Below, piece after piece: positions 27,085-36,258 of a DNA stretch of 64,000 nucleotides. The notes beneath the pieces were generated by a model. It ran no database searches. It had not been told where the DNA came from and worked only from the letters and a program-made list of their open reading frames with translations. This DNA is from an uncultured Prevotellaceae bacterium (GTDB lineage: Bacteria; Bacteroidota; Bacteroidia; Bacteroidales; Bacteroidaceae): assembly GCA_937900485.1 (NCBI GenBank), contig CALCEL010000062.1, positions 9,310 to 73,309 on the forward strand, written 5' to 3'. Positions within the stretch are counted from its first letter, which is position 1. The number at the start of each line of letters is the position of its first letter. The position numbers and the translations under genes are program-made.

Positions 27085-27396
27085 CTACTCACATCCTTTC
27101 TCACATTTGTTCCAAAAGCAGTCCATCAGCTTTCTAGCAAGCAGCAGGTTCTCTTTGTCTATGCAGTATTTCACCTTTGGCGGAAACTCCTCACTCTTTA
27201 TCAGCCCTGCGTCCTTCAATTCGGCGATATGCTGTGAAACAGTAGCCTTCGCTATAGGCAAGGACTCAAATATGTCACCGAAAAAACAATCGTCATGTTC
27301 AGCCAGATAACACAAAATAGCAAGTCTTGCCGGATGCCCTAAAGCCTTTGTTATTCTCGCAAGTTTCTCCTGATTCTCACAGTAACACTTTTTCAT
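27085..27396 (-). CDS. ArsR/SmtB-family transcriptional regulator
   Basis: A 103-residue winged-helix regulator. The helix-turn-helix is visible in LGHPARLAILCYLAEH and KATVSQHIAELKDAGLI. It is unusually Cys-rich: C4 and C6 at the N-terminus, C29, C37 (DDCFFGD, the alpha-3 position used by ArsR), C78, and C93, C98 and C102 at the C-terminus. It lacks the classic CxC of arsenic-sensing ArsR, so the signal may be another metal, an Fe-S state or a thiol-reactive compound. The start at 27396 is chosen because the earlier ATG (27435) lies between the -33 and -7 promoter elements. It heads an operon with the ferredoxin, membrane Cys protein and C_GCAxxG_C_C protein. Confidence 0.88.
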   Translation of the reverse strand: MKKCYCENQEKLARITKALGHPARLAILCYLAEHDDCFFGDIFESLPIAKATVSQHIAELKDAGLIKSEEFPPKVKYCIDKENLLLARKLMDCFWNKCEKGCE

Positions 27397-27409
27397 ACAC
27401 TTTGTTTTG

Positions 27410-27425
27410 TTCGCAAATATACGAA
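27410..27425. promoter_or_regulatory. Putative ArsR operator
   Basis: TTCG-N8-CGAA (arms 27410-27413 and 27422-27425) encloses the -7 element. Weaker symmetry (GTTTT / AAAAAC) extends outward. The position over the promoter suits autorepression by the regulator encoded 13 bp downstream. Confidence 0.45.
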
Positions 27426-27444
27426 TAAAAAACAATCACACAAA
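27414..27444 (-). promoter_or_regulatory. Promoter of the ArsR/ferredoxin operon
   Basis: On the minus strand: TTTG at 27444-27441, a 19-bp spacer, then TATATTTG at 27421-27414. It is a full consensus match and decides the ArsR start codon. Confidence 0.85.
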
Positions 27445-27938
27445 GAAAAACATAATAAACTGGAGTAAACATGTATAATTAACGACTGCAGAGAATAAGA
27501 CAATTAGTAAAGAGCAGTGACGGTGTCAACATAAGTGTTTGTATTATCCATGCGTAACCTGTTGGAGTCGCAAGTCTGAGCCGAAGAAGAACATATCGTC
27601 AAAGCAAAGATAACAGATGACGGATAAGAGATGGAATACACCTAATTGCATAAATGGCTCGTCGTATACACATAAAAAACGCAGCAAAATGAAAAAATTA
27701 TGTCGTAAAACTAAAAAAACATCAATTCAGTTTAAAATTTAAGGTTTAAATAAAAGAATTAGTTAAATTTTACTAATTTTGTCATTGATTGTGGATACTG
27801 GGGAAAACCGTCTAACCTTCAGGATGAAAAACAAACAAAAGAAATTTCAAATCCTGCCAAAACACGGAATAACAGAGAAGCAACCTAACTACACCAGAAT
27901 ATCAATTAACAACAAAGTAAATATCTGACTAACTTTTT
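27445..27938. other. Long leader and promoter region of the FAS1/SusCD locus
   Basis: Nearly 500 bp without a gene. It contains an AT-rich stretch (27720-27781) with an imperfect TTTAAA/TTTAAA inverted pair and the -7 element at 27774. A possible untranslated leader of about 150 nt follows. Positions 27445-27700 hold nothing I recognise; no tRNA or regulatory RNA is evident. Confidence 0.4.
27774..27781 (+). promoter_or_regulatory. -7 element for the FAS1/SusCD operon
   Basis: TAATTTTG matches TAnnTTTG. No clean -33 TTTG is seen at the right distance, as might be expected for an activator-dependent promoter. It implies a leader of about 150 nt before the ATG at 27939. Confidence 0.5.
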
Positions 27939-30917
27939 ATGAACAAACGCTTTTGTAAACTGGGGTACTATGCCGCAACGGCAATGTTCCTTACTGCAAT
28001 CTGCGGATCCGTCACATCGTGCAAAGACGATTATACGTTGGATGACACCACGCCTTCATGGCTTGGTTCCAGCATATATGAGTATTTGGACAACGACGGC
28101 AACTATAAGAACTTTGTGCGTCTTATAGACGACTTGGAGTACAAAGAAGTGCTGGAACGTACTGGTTCAAAGACATTATTCGTCGCCAACGACAGCGCAT
28201 TCAAAGCCTTCTACGCTAACAACCCATGGGGTGTGGGCAGCTATGAAGAACTGACTAAGTCTCAGAAGAAGCTTCTGTTGAACAACGCCATGATCAACAA
28301 CGCTTACCTGTTGGAGATGATGTCAAGCACTCCGGCCGCAAGCGACGACAACGCACTTCCGAACAAGGGACAATGCCTTAGAAGAGAGACAGCTACCGAC
28401 ATCACGGACTCTATCCCTCATCTTTTCGGCAGTGACATACCAGTCAGCTATAATGAGGATGAGAAAGACTACTGGGCAAGATTCAGAAACGGTAACAGAG
28501 GTATATATCTGGCACTCGACGCAACAGAGTCTATGATGACACACTTCCTCGCCACTCAGATGGCCAACAAGGATATCACAGACGAGGACTTCAAGATAAT
28601 CACAGGATACACAAGAGACAAAAACGACGCTTTCATCTACGGAAGCAAGATAGTCAAGCAGGACGTGACATGCCAGAACGGATATGTCAACGTCCTCGAC
28701 AAGGTTCTGATCACTCCTCAGAACATGGCTGAGGTGTTGAGAACCAATGATGACACTAAGATTTTCTCACACATGATGGACCGCTTCTCTGCACCATTCT
28801 ACAACAGCACACTGACAGAGAGATACAGACTGCTGTACGGAAATGATGTGGACTCAGTGTTCGAAAAGAGATATTTTTCAATACGCTCTAAGAACAACAG
28901 CACACTGTACAGTGACGCCGGCACTGACCCTATAGGCAACCCTACAGGAAACGTGCAGTTTGACGAGAACTCAAAGAAACCTCTTCCTTACGATCCGGGA
29001 TGGAACACTTATCAGGTGGACAGCAAGACAAGTAAGGAGCAGGACATGGCCGTCATCTTCTGTCCTAAGGACTCAAAACTGATGAATTATTTCTTCAGCG
29101 ACGAGGGCGGTGGCCGATTCCTCGTTAAGGCATACGCAAGCGAGTATCTCAACCAGATTGACGAGAACTGCACTGACATGAACCTCGTCTATCACGCTAT
29201 CGACAAAATTCCAAGACAGACCATCAGAGCATTGCTCAACAACCTAATGAAGGAGTCTTTCAACTCAAGTGTCCCAAGCAAGTTCGAGACAATCAAGAAC
29301 TCAGCACAGGACGCCATGTTTGACGAGACAAATGACTACCACAGAAATAATATAGATAAGGTGCTCCTCGCAAACAACGGAGTAATCTACGTGATGAACG
29401 AAGTGACAACACCGGCTGAGTACGCTGCAGTGAGCGCACCTGCGTTTGTAGAGACAGACAAGAGAATATTCAACTGGGGCGTACAGGCGGCCTCACTCGG
29501 TAAGATACCTTCCAACTACTACGCTTATCTTCTTGCCATGAGCTCAAGATTCAGTTTCTTCGTGCCGTCAGATGACAACTTCACATATGTGGACCCACTG
29601 TCATTCATGAATCCAGACATAGAGACAGCCGGCGGAACGAGCACTTTGGTGGGAAGAGCATACAAGTACACATGGGACGAGAAGACATCCACTCCAAAGG
29701 TCAGTTCATACAAATATCTGTATGACATAGCTAAGAAGACCGGTACTATCGGTGACCTCGTGGCAACGGAGAACGTGTCAAGCACAACCTATGAGAACCG
29801 TCTGAAAGACATGCTTGAGACACACACGATAATACATGAGGACGAGACAGAGAAGACAGGATTAGACGAGACAGCCTCAGGTGTTGAGACTGACAGTATT
29901 TTCGGAGTGAGAAAGCATTACTATGTATCAAAGAATGGCTCAGTGATATACGCCGCAAACAAGAGCAAGGGCAAGAGAGTGAGCATTCTCAAAGGAGGAT
30001 GGCAGATAGACAACGACGAGGAGTGTAACGTTATCGGATTCGATGACAAGTCAGCACAGACCAACGGATACGGAAACGGATTCGCATACATGATTGACGC
30101 TCCTATGCAGCCGACAATCGAGTCTGTTTATTCAATATTATATAATAATGAGCAGTTCTCAGAGTTCTTCGAGCTGTGCCAGACTGACGAGACAGTCCTG
30201 AAAGAGCTTGACATAACAGGTACGAGCCAGAACAAATATCTCATCTTCACAAACAGAAACGGTATTCCTTGTTTCAATAAGACAACAGGTGAGATGACTA
30301 ACTCTGCCACAAACGTGAGATTCTTCAACAACTACAACTATACTGTTTACGCACCGACAAATGAGGCTATGCAGGCTGCCTACGACGCAGGTCTCCCAAC
30401 ATGGAAGGACATCGTGACAATGCTAGAGCTCGACAAAGAGGCGGAGGACAGAACAGAGTTGACTGACGCGGAACTGACAGAACGTAACACAAAGGCTAAA
30501 GCCATGGTGACTGCCATCATCAACTTCGTCAAATATCACTTCCAGGACAGAAGTGTCTTCGCGGATGAGCCAGTGATGAGTCCTGTGGCATATGAGACAG
30601 CCACAGTCAACAGCGAGACAGGTGTCTATTGCAAGTTAACAGTGTCATCAAACGGAAATGGTACACTCAGCGTTAAGGATGCGGCTGGTCATGTGAGAAA
30701 CGTCACAAGTGACAAGAACATGATAGCAAGAGATTATATCACGAACGGTACGAAGTCTGCCATAAGCGCCACGATAACATCATCTTCTTCTGTTGTCGTG
30801 CATGGTATCGACGGTGTGCTCGACTACAAGACATACACCAACAACCGATACGACTCAGACTGGGCTTCTCTTGCCAAGGCTAAGTCATACCTGAAAAAAT
30901 ATCAACTCACAAAATGA
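27939..30917 (+). CDS. Surface lipoprotein with four fasciclin (FAS1) domains
   Basis: A 992-residue predicted lipoprotein (lipobox GSVTSC, then KDD). Four FAS1 modules are recognisable by their H1 and H2 motifs. H1-like segments are TLFVANDSAF (79), MAVIFCPKDS (369), FSFFVPSDDN (538) and YTVYAPTNEA (800). H2-like segments are YVNVLDKVL (248), NNGVIYVMNE (478), NGFAYMID (713) and VHGIDGVL (953). FAS1 domains usually mediate adhesion or ligand binding. The gene is first in the operon, 20 bp before a SusC gene, so this protein may capture glycan or anchor the complex. No enzymatic motif is seen. Confidence 0.85.
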   Translation: MNKRFCKLGYYAATAMFLTAICGSVTSCKDDYTLDDTTPSWLGSSIYEYLDNDGNYKNFVRLIDDLEYKEVLERTGSKTLFVANDSAFKAFYANNPWGVGSYEELTKSQKKLLLNNAMINNAYLLEMMSSTPAASDDNALPNKGQCLRRETATDITDSIPHLFGSDIPVSYNEDEKDYWARFRNGNRGIYLALDATESMMTHFLATQMANKDITDEDFKIITGYTRDKNDAFIYGSKIVKQDVTCQNGYVNVLDKVLITPQNMAEVLRTNDDTKIFSHMMDRFSAPFYNSTLTERYRLLYGNDVDSVFEKRYFSIRSKNNSTLYSDAGTDPIGNPTGNVQFDENSKKPLPYDPGWNTYQVDSKTSKEQDMAVIFCPKDSKLMNYFFSDEGGGRFLVKAYASEYLNQIDENCTDMNLVYHAIDKIPRQTIRALLNNLMKESFNSSVPSKFETIKNSAQDAMFDETNDYHRNNIDKVLLANNGVIYVMNEVTTPAEYAAVSAPAFVETDKRIFNWGVQAASLGKIPSNYYAYLLAMSSRFSFFVPSDDNFTYVDPLSFMNPDIETAGGTSTLVGRAYKYTWDEKTSTPKVSSYKYLYDIAKKTGTIGDLVATENVSSTTYENRLKDMLETHTIIHEDETEKTGLDETASGVETDSIFGVRKHYYVSKNGSVIYAANKSKGKRVSILKGGWQIDNDEECNVIGFDDKSAQTNGYGNGFAYMIDAPMQPTIESVYSILYNNEQFSEFFELCQTDETVLKELDITGTSQNKYLIFTNRNGIPCFNKTTGEMTNSATNVRFFNNYNYTVYAPTNEAMQAAYDAGLPTWKDIVTMLELDKEAEDRTELTDAELTERNTKAKAMVTAIINFVKYHFQDRSVFADEPVMSPVAYETATVNSETGVYCKLTVSSNGNGTLSVKDAAGHVRNVTSDKNMIARDYITNGTKSAISATITSSSSVVVHGIDGVLDYKTYTNNRYDSDWASLAKAKSYLKKYQLTK

Positions 30918-30937
30918 CAAAACTTACATAGAACACT

Positions 30938-33900
30938 ATGAACAAGATTAATATAATTATCACATCATTCTTGCTGTTCTTCTGTGTAAGTTCAGCATCA
31001 GCACAATCAAGACGTATATCCGGTATGGTCTATGACGAACTCGGTGGGATGGCACTCGCCAACGTTGTCGAGAGAGATGAGAACAACCGTATCGTGGCAG
31101 CGACGGTAACTGACATGAACGGTAACTTCGCCCTTGTCGTCAAGAACCCTAAGGACAAGATATACGTCAGCTACATAGGATACAAAACATTCACGGAGGT
31201 CATCGGTACTTCTAAGACTAAGTACAACATCTTCATGAAGAGTAATAATGAACTTACCGAGCTCGTGGTAAAGGCTAAGCCAAAGACTAACAGCAATGGT
31301 ATGGTCATTCCTATCAAGGAGATTTCTGTGGCAACGCAGACAATGGACATGGACGACGTCGAGGGACTCTCCTTCGCATCAGCCGACGAGGCTCTGCAAG
31401 GTAAGATAGCCGGATTGGACATCATCTCCAACTCTGGTAACCTTGGTGCCGGAACGTCAATGCGTATGCGTGGTGTCAGCTCCATCAACGGCTCAGCCGA
31501 GCCTTTGATCGTTGTCGACGGTAACATATTCGACCTCCCAGACGACGCTACAGATATCAACTTCGAGGACCTGGACAACGAGGAGCAGTTCGCCACTCTG
31601 CTGTCTGTCAACACGGAGGACATCAAGGACATCAAGGTGCTCAAGGACGCAGCGGCAACTGCCATATGGGGTTCAAGAGGAGCCAACGGTGTACTTGAAA
31701 TAACAACAAGACGTGGTACAGCGGGTAAGACTAAGATAAACCTCTCATACAAGTTCACGGGCAGCTGGATGCCTTCCGGACTCAACATGCTGGACGGAGA
31801 CGGCTACACCATGATGCTCAAGGAGGCTTATTTCAACCCTAAGCAGAACACTGCCACATCAAACATGGTCGAGCTCAACTACGACCAGTCCTACCCTGTG
31901 CAGTACTACAATTTCAACAAGAACACAGACTGGGTGGACGCCGTGAACCAGTTCGGACAAAAGCATGACTACTACCTTACCATTAATGGTGGTGGCGAGA
32001 AAGCTAAATTCCGTATCTCTGGCGGATACTCTCACAGCACTGGTACTATTATCAAACAGGAACTGGATCAGTTCTCAACACGACTCGTGCTCGACTATGA
32101 CGTGTCTGACCGCATCCGTTTCTCCACAAACTTCGGACTCACCTACACAGACAACCACAGAAACTGGGATGGTGAGAAGACAACTAGAATCTTGGAATAC
32201 GCATACAACGCAATGCCTAACATGAGTATTTACGAGTATGACCAGACCGGAGCTCTCACTGGAGACTATTACAAGATGTTACCTACAAACCCTACTACTG
32301 GCGGCGGTGGTAACAACTACTACAGCTCTTATTACTTGTCAGACATGAAGGCGATAGGCAACCCTGTTGCCATTGCGAACCTCGCATATAACAACCAGTC
32401 CACATACCGTATCAACCCTCAGTTCAACGTACAGTATAAGCTCCTATCTAAGAATGACGAGGCACATCAGCTCAACCTCAATGCAGAGGTGTACATGGAC
32501 ATCTTCAACGAGTCAGACAACTCATACTACCCTAACTCACTGACATCTGACGCTTGGTCGGTCGGCGTGAACACAACTTCAAACTACGAGTACAAGTCAA
32601 TGGCTATCACCAACAGAGAGAAACTCGTGTTCATTCCTAAATTCAACAATGAGATTGTGACAATGAGTGTCATGGGACAGTTCGAGTTCACTGACGGTAG
32701 CAGTACTTACCAGAAAATCGCTAAGATTAACAATCCGACAGGTCTGGACTCTTCAATCTCGGAGTCATACCTGAAGGAGAACTCAACAGGCACAGGACAA
32801 TGGAAGAGTATGTCATACCTCGGCAGCGGACACATCGCATTCTTCGACGGACGTTATGCGTTCGACGCTACGATAAGACGTGACGGAAGCACTAAGTTCG
32901 GAGCAGAACGTAAATGGGGTACATTCCCTGGTATCTCTGGACGATGGAACATCAACCAGGAGCCTTTCTTCGAGAAACTCCACATCGACCACATAGTGTC
33001 TCTGCTCTCATTCAGACCATCATGGGGTAAGGTGGGACGACAGCCAAGAAATGAGTACCTGATGTACAACACATACAGCTCACACGGCAACTACGGTTCT
33101 GGACGATATGTGTACACAGCAATCGGCGCAGACAATATACGTCTGACTGATATACAGTGGGAGACAACAAAGTCATGGAACCTCGGTGCAAACCTTAACT
33201 TGTTCGACGACCTCATTCAGTTCGACTTCAACTACTATAACAAAAACACCTCCGACCTTCTCATGGAGAACGTGGGAATACCTGGCTCAACAGGTTACAG
33301 CTCATTGGCATGGAGCAACACCGGCAGCTTGCGTAACAGAGGATGGGAGCTGTACGTCAACACTAACAAATTCCTTAAGAAGGACAAGTTCTCTATGTCT
33401 GTGTCATTCAACATTGCTCAAAACGTCAACACCATAACGGAGATGGACGCAAGCGTTTTGTCAAGCATGAACGGTGACTTCAGCTACAAGAACGCAGACT
33501 ACCTGAAACGAATACAGATCGGTAACGCCGTCGGCTCTATCTACGGATTCAAATACAAAGGTGTATACGCTTACGACTACGAGCACAACGGTTACACAGA
33601 GGCGTCACGCTCCACATACGGAGACAACACAGCAGCTGCTGCCGCTGAGAGAAACGAGAACTCCACTGTACCTGTTGCACGTGACGCAAACGGCAACATC
33701 CTTTACGACTCAAAGGGTAATCCTCTCCACATGTACTTCAACTACGGAGGTGTGAACTATGAGTTCAAGGGTGGTGACGTCATTTATGAGGATATTAACC
33801 ACGACGGCCAGATAAATGAGTTGGACATTGTTTATCTCGGAAACTCAAACCCAAAGGTAAACGGTGGATTCGGTTTGAATTTCTTCTACGGACCATGGTC

Positions 33901-34348
33901 TCTGAAGATGTCATTCAACTATCGTATAGGCAACAAGATTGCTAACATCGCCCGACTGAACAACGAGGCTATGCGCGCTAACACGAACCAGTCTCAGGCT
34001 GTGGCATGGAGATGGCGTAAGAATGGTGACATAACAGAGATACCAAGAGCCATGAACGCTTCAATCGGAGCATCATACAACTCTCTCGCCAGCGACAGAT
34101 TCGTCGAGGACGGAGACTTCCTCAGACTACAGTACATGCAGCTCAGCTACACCGTACCATCAAGAGTGGTACAGATGTGGAAATTGCAAAGCGTGAGATT
34201 CAACGCTTCTGCTAACAACCTGTTCTGCCTTACAAAGTACACAGGAGTAGATCCTGAGGTAAGCTATGGTTCATGGGGTGTTTGCTACGATAAGTCAAAG
34301 ACACCACGCTCTAAATCATTTACTGTAAGCGTAAATATCGGATTCTAA
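30938..34348 (+). CDS. SusC/RagA-family TonB-dependent outer-membrane transporter (first pair)
   Basis: A 1136-residue outer-membrane importer for oligosaccharides. After a signal peptide (about 1-23) comes a carboxypeptidase-regulatory-like domain (25-105: SGMVYDELGGMALANV), then the plug domain (roughly 120-250) with ALQGKIAGLDI and LKDAAATAIWGSRGANGVLEI. A large barrel ends in the aromatic C-terminus VSVNIGF. It is followed after 12 bp by its SusD partner. No sigma/anti-sigma-type N-terminal signalling extension is present. The substrate is inferred from the locus (pectin-like) and not shown by this protein. Confidence 0.95.
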   Translation: MNKINIIITSFLLFFCVSSASAQSRRISGMVYDELGGMALANVVERDENNRIVAATVTDMNGNFALVVKNPKDKIYVSYIGYKTFTEVIGTSKTKYNIFMKSNNELTELVVKAKPKTNSNGMVIPIKEISVATQTMDMDDVEGLSFASADEALQGKIAGLDIISNSGNLGAGTSMRMRGVSSINGSAEPLIVVDGNIFDLPDDATDINFEDLDNEEQFATLLSVNTEDIKDIKVLKDAAATAIWGSRGANGVLEITTRRGTAGKTKINLSYKFTGSWMPSGLNMLDGDGYTMMLKEAYFNPKQNTATSNMVELNYDQSYPVQYYNFNKNTDWVDAVNQFGQKHDYYLTINGGGEKAKFRISGGYSHSTGTIIKQELDQFSTRLVLDYDVSDRIRFSTNFGLTYTDNHRNWDGEKTTRILEYAYNAMPNMSIYEYDQTGALTGDYYKMLPTNPTTGGGGNNYYSSYYLSDMKAIGNPVAIANLAYNNQSTYRINPQFNVQYKLLSKNDEAHQLNLNAEVYMDIFNESDNSYYPNSLTSDAWSVGVNTTSNYEYKSMAITNREKLVFIPKFNNEIVTMSVMGQFEFTDGSSTYQKIAKINNPTGLDSSISESYLKENSTGTGQWKSMSYLGSGHIAFFDGRYAFDATIRRDGSTKFGAERKWGTFPGISGRWNINQEPFFEKLHIDHIVSLLSFRPSWGKVGRQPRNEYLMYNTYSSHGNYGSGRYVYTAIGADNIRLTDIQWETTKSWNLGANLNLFDDLIQFDFNYYNKNTSDLLMENVGIPGSTGYSSLAWSNTGSLRNRGWELYVNTNKFLKKDKFSMSVSFNIAQNVNTITEMDASVLSSMNGDFSYKNADYLKRIQIGNAVGSIYGFKYKGVYAYDYEHNGYTEASRSTYGDNTAAAAAERNENSTVPVARDANGNILYDSKGNPLHMYFNYGGVNYEFKGGDVIYEDINHDGQINELDIVYLGNSNPKVNGGFGLNFFYGPWSLKMSFNYRIGNKIANIARLNNEAMRANTNQSQAVAWRWRKNGDITEIPRAMNASIGASYNSLASDRFVEDGDFLRLQYMQLSYTVPSRVVQMWKLQSVRFNASANNLFCLTKYTGVDPEVSYGSWGVCYDKSKTPRSKSFTVSVNIGF

Positions 34349-34360
34349 AAAACCAACACA

Positions 34361-36244
34361 ATGAAGAAATTACTAAACATAACAAATATAATAGCGGGAG
34401 CGACATTCTGTCTGGCTATGTCTTCTTGTGAAGACTACCTGACCATCACACCGACAGACAGAATCGTGGAGGAGGAGTTCTGGCAAGACAAGAATGACCT
34501 TAACAACGCCATCAACGCCTGCTACAAGAGACTGGCCAGTGATGACATCCTGACAAAGTTCGTTTACTGGGGTGAGATGAGATCGGACAACTTTGAACGT
34601 TCAACGGAGACAACATCAACGGGACAGGTGGCAAACATCATGAACGCTAACCTCCTGCCTACATACAACGTGTTCGAGTGGACTAACATGTATAACGCCA
34701 TCAACTACTGCAATAAGGTGTTGTCACATGGAAAGGATATCGTAGAATTGGACGAGAGCTTCAACTATGGCGACTGGTATCCTGTTCGCGCGGAGATGAT
34801 AGCTCTCAGAGCACTCTGCCATTTCTATCTTGTCAGAACGTTCGGTGAGATTCCTTATGTCACAAAGGACTATAACGACGACTCAGAGGAACTCAGACAG
34901 ACACAGATAACACAGCTTCAGGTCTTAGACAGTATAATCAACGACCTTGAAGAAGTTAAGGACGCAGCTATGCTTAACTTCGGCAATACCGTTCAGAACA
35001 AGGGACGTATCACGAAGAAGACCATATACACTATTCTTGCGGATGTTTATCTCTGGCGAGCAAGTTACAAGGCAGGAAATTGTCACCCATTCATCAACCG
35101 CACCATTCCTTCATATAACGTGCTGTATACGGATGGCGTAGCATCAGTACCAGGCGATTCTGCAACCTACTCTACCAGCGAAGCAGAGAACGATTACAGA
35201 AAATGTATCGAATGCTGTGACATGGTCATCGACTTGGCTAAAACAGAGAAGAAAAAGCAGTTGAAGAATGCGGAGGATAACGTCAAGATAGAGGACGAGG
35301 ATTTGCTCGAGCAGAACACAAGCGTGCTTGAGACTCTTATCTCAACAAGTAACGAAGGAGCATATAACAGTATCTTCGGAACTGGCAACTCAGACGAGTC
35401 AATCTTTGAACTTCAGTTTGACGGTTTAACGTATGAGAACAACATGACCGAGAACTTATACTACAATCTTTCAAAAAGCAAGGTCGGCACATTCACTGGC
35501 TCCACATCATTGTTCGAGAACATCGAGTCAACACCGAACGTGACTGAACCTGCTTCGGTGTTCACGAAGACAGACTACAGACGATGGGAGGCATTTGATT
35601 ACACTGGACAAGGTCAGACAAGCTATGATATTATTAAGTATGTGAACTCATACTTTACAGTCTCTACAGGATTGAGCACTCTCATGACAGATAACACATC
35701 AAAGAACCTGACAATAATTCGAGCAAGAAACACGTCTCATGACGCCAACTGGATTATATACAGAATGTCTGAGGTGTTCTTGATGAAGGCAGAAGCTATG
35801 TCACAGATATATTCTGACGAGGAAAACATCCACAAGGCATTCAACTATGTCCGTGAGGTTTTCAAACGCTCAAACCCTTACGCTTATTCCACTTCTAACA
35901 ACTCATCAACAGCAAAGTCTGACTCTCTCGATTTTAACACATTCAACGATCAGGAAAGTCTTGAGAAACTTATCATGACAGAAAGACAAAGAGAGTTCAT
36001 AGGAGAGGGAAAACGCTGGTTTGACCTCGTGAGATACGCACAGAGAAGAGGTAGCACAGAAGAAATGCTCAAACTTCTGACACGTAAATACTCCACAAAC
36101 AGTAAGTCTATTCAAGCTAAGCTTGCTGACATCCAGTCTTTGTTCAGCCCCATATATGAGTCAGAGCTGAAATCTAACACATGGCTGTATCAGAACGGAG
36201 TATGGGAAATCAATAAGTCTTCTGGAAGAACAGACAATCTTTAA
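34361..36244 (+). CDS. SusD/RagB-family surface glycan-binding lipoprotein (first pair)
   Basis: A 627-residue lipoprotein (lipobox in CLAMSSCEDY). The SusD fold is indicated by the helical TPR-like N-terminal half (ALRALCHFYLVRTFGEIPYV) and the family C-terminal motif TERQREFIGEGKRWFDLVRY. It would cap the SusC barrel encoded 12 bp upstream and deliver oligosaccharides. A Lys/Glu-rich insertion lies at about 295-325. Confidence 0.93.
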   Translation: MKKLLNITNIIAGATFCLAMSSCEDYLTITPTDRIVEEEFWQDKNDLNNAINACYKRLASDDILTKFVYWGEMRSDNFERSTETTSTGQVANIMNANLLPTYNVFEWTNMYNAINYCNKVLSHGKDIVELDESFNYGDWYPVRAEMIALRALCHFYLVRTFGEIPYVTKDYNDDSEELRQTQITQLQVLDSIINDLEEVKDAAMLNFGNTVQNKGRITKKTIYTILADVYLWRASYKAGNCHPFINRTIPSYNVLYTDGVASVPGDSATYSTSEAENDYRKCIECCDMVIDLAKTEKKKQLKNAEDNVKIEDEDLLEQNTSVLETLISTSNEGAYNSIFGTGNSDESIFELQFDGLTYENNMTENLYYNLSKSKVGTFTGSTSLFENIESTPNVTEPASVFTKTDYRRWEAFDYTGQGQTSYDIIKYVNSYFTVSTGLSTLMTDNTSKNLTIIRARNTSHDANWIIYRMSEVFLMKAEAMSQIYSDEENIHKAFNYVREVFKRSNPYAYSTSNNSSTAKSDSLDFNTFNDQESLEKLIMTERQREFIGEGKRWFDLVRYAQRRGSTEEMLKLLTRKYSTNSKSIQAKLADIQSLFSPIYESELKSNTWLYQNGVWEINKSSGRTDNL

Positions 36245-36258
36245 TCTAAGAATCAATT

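Noticed and set aside
27445..27770. Possible tRNA or riboswitch in the long gap before the FAS1 locus
   Set aside because: No T-loop consensus, cloverleaf pairing or known riboswitch motif was found.
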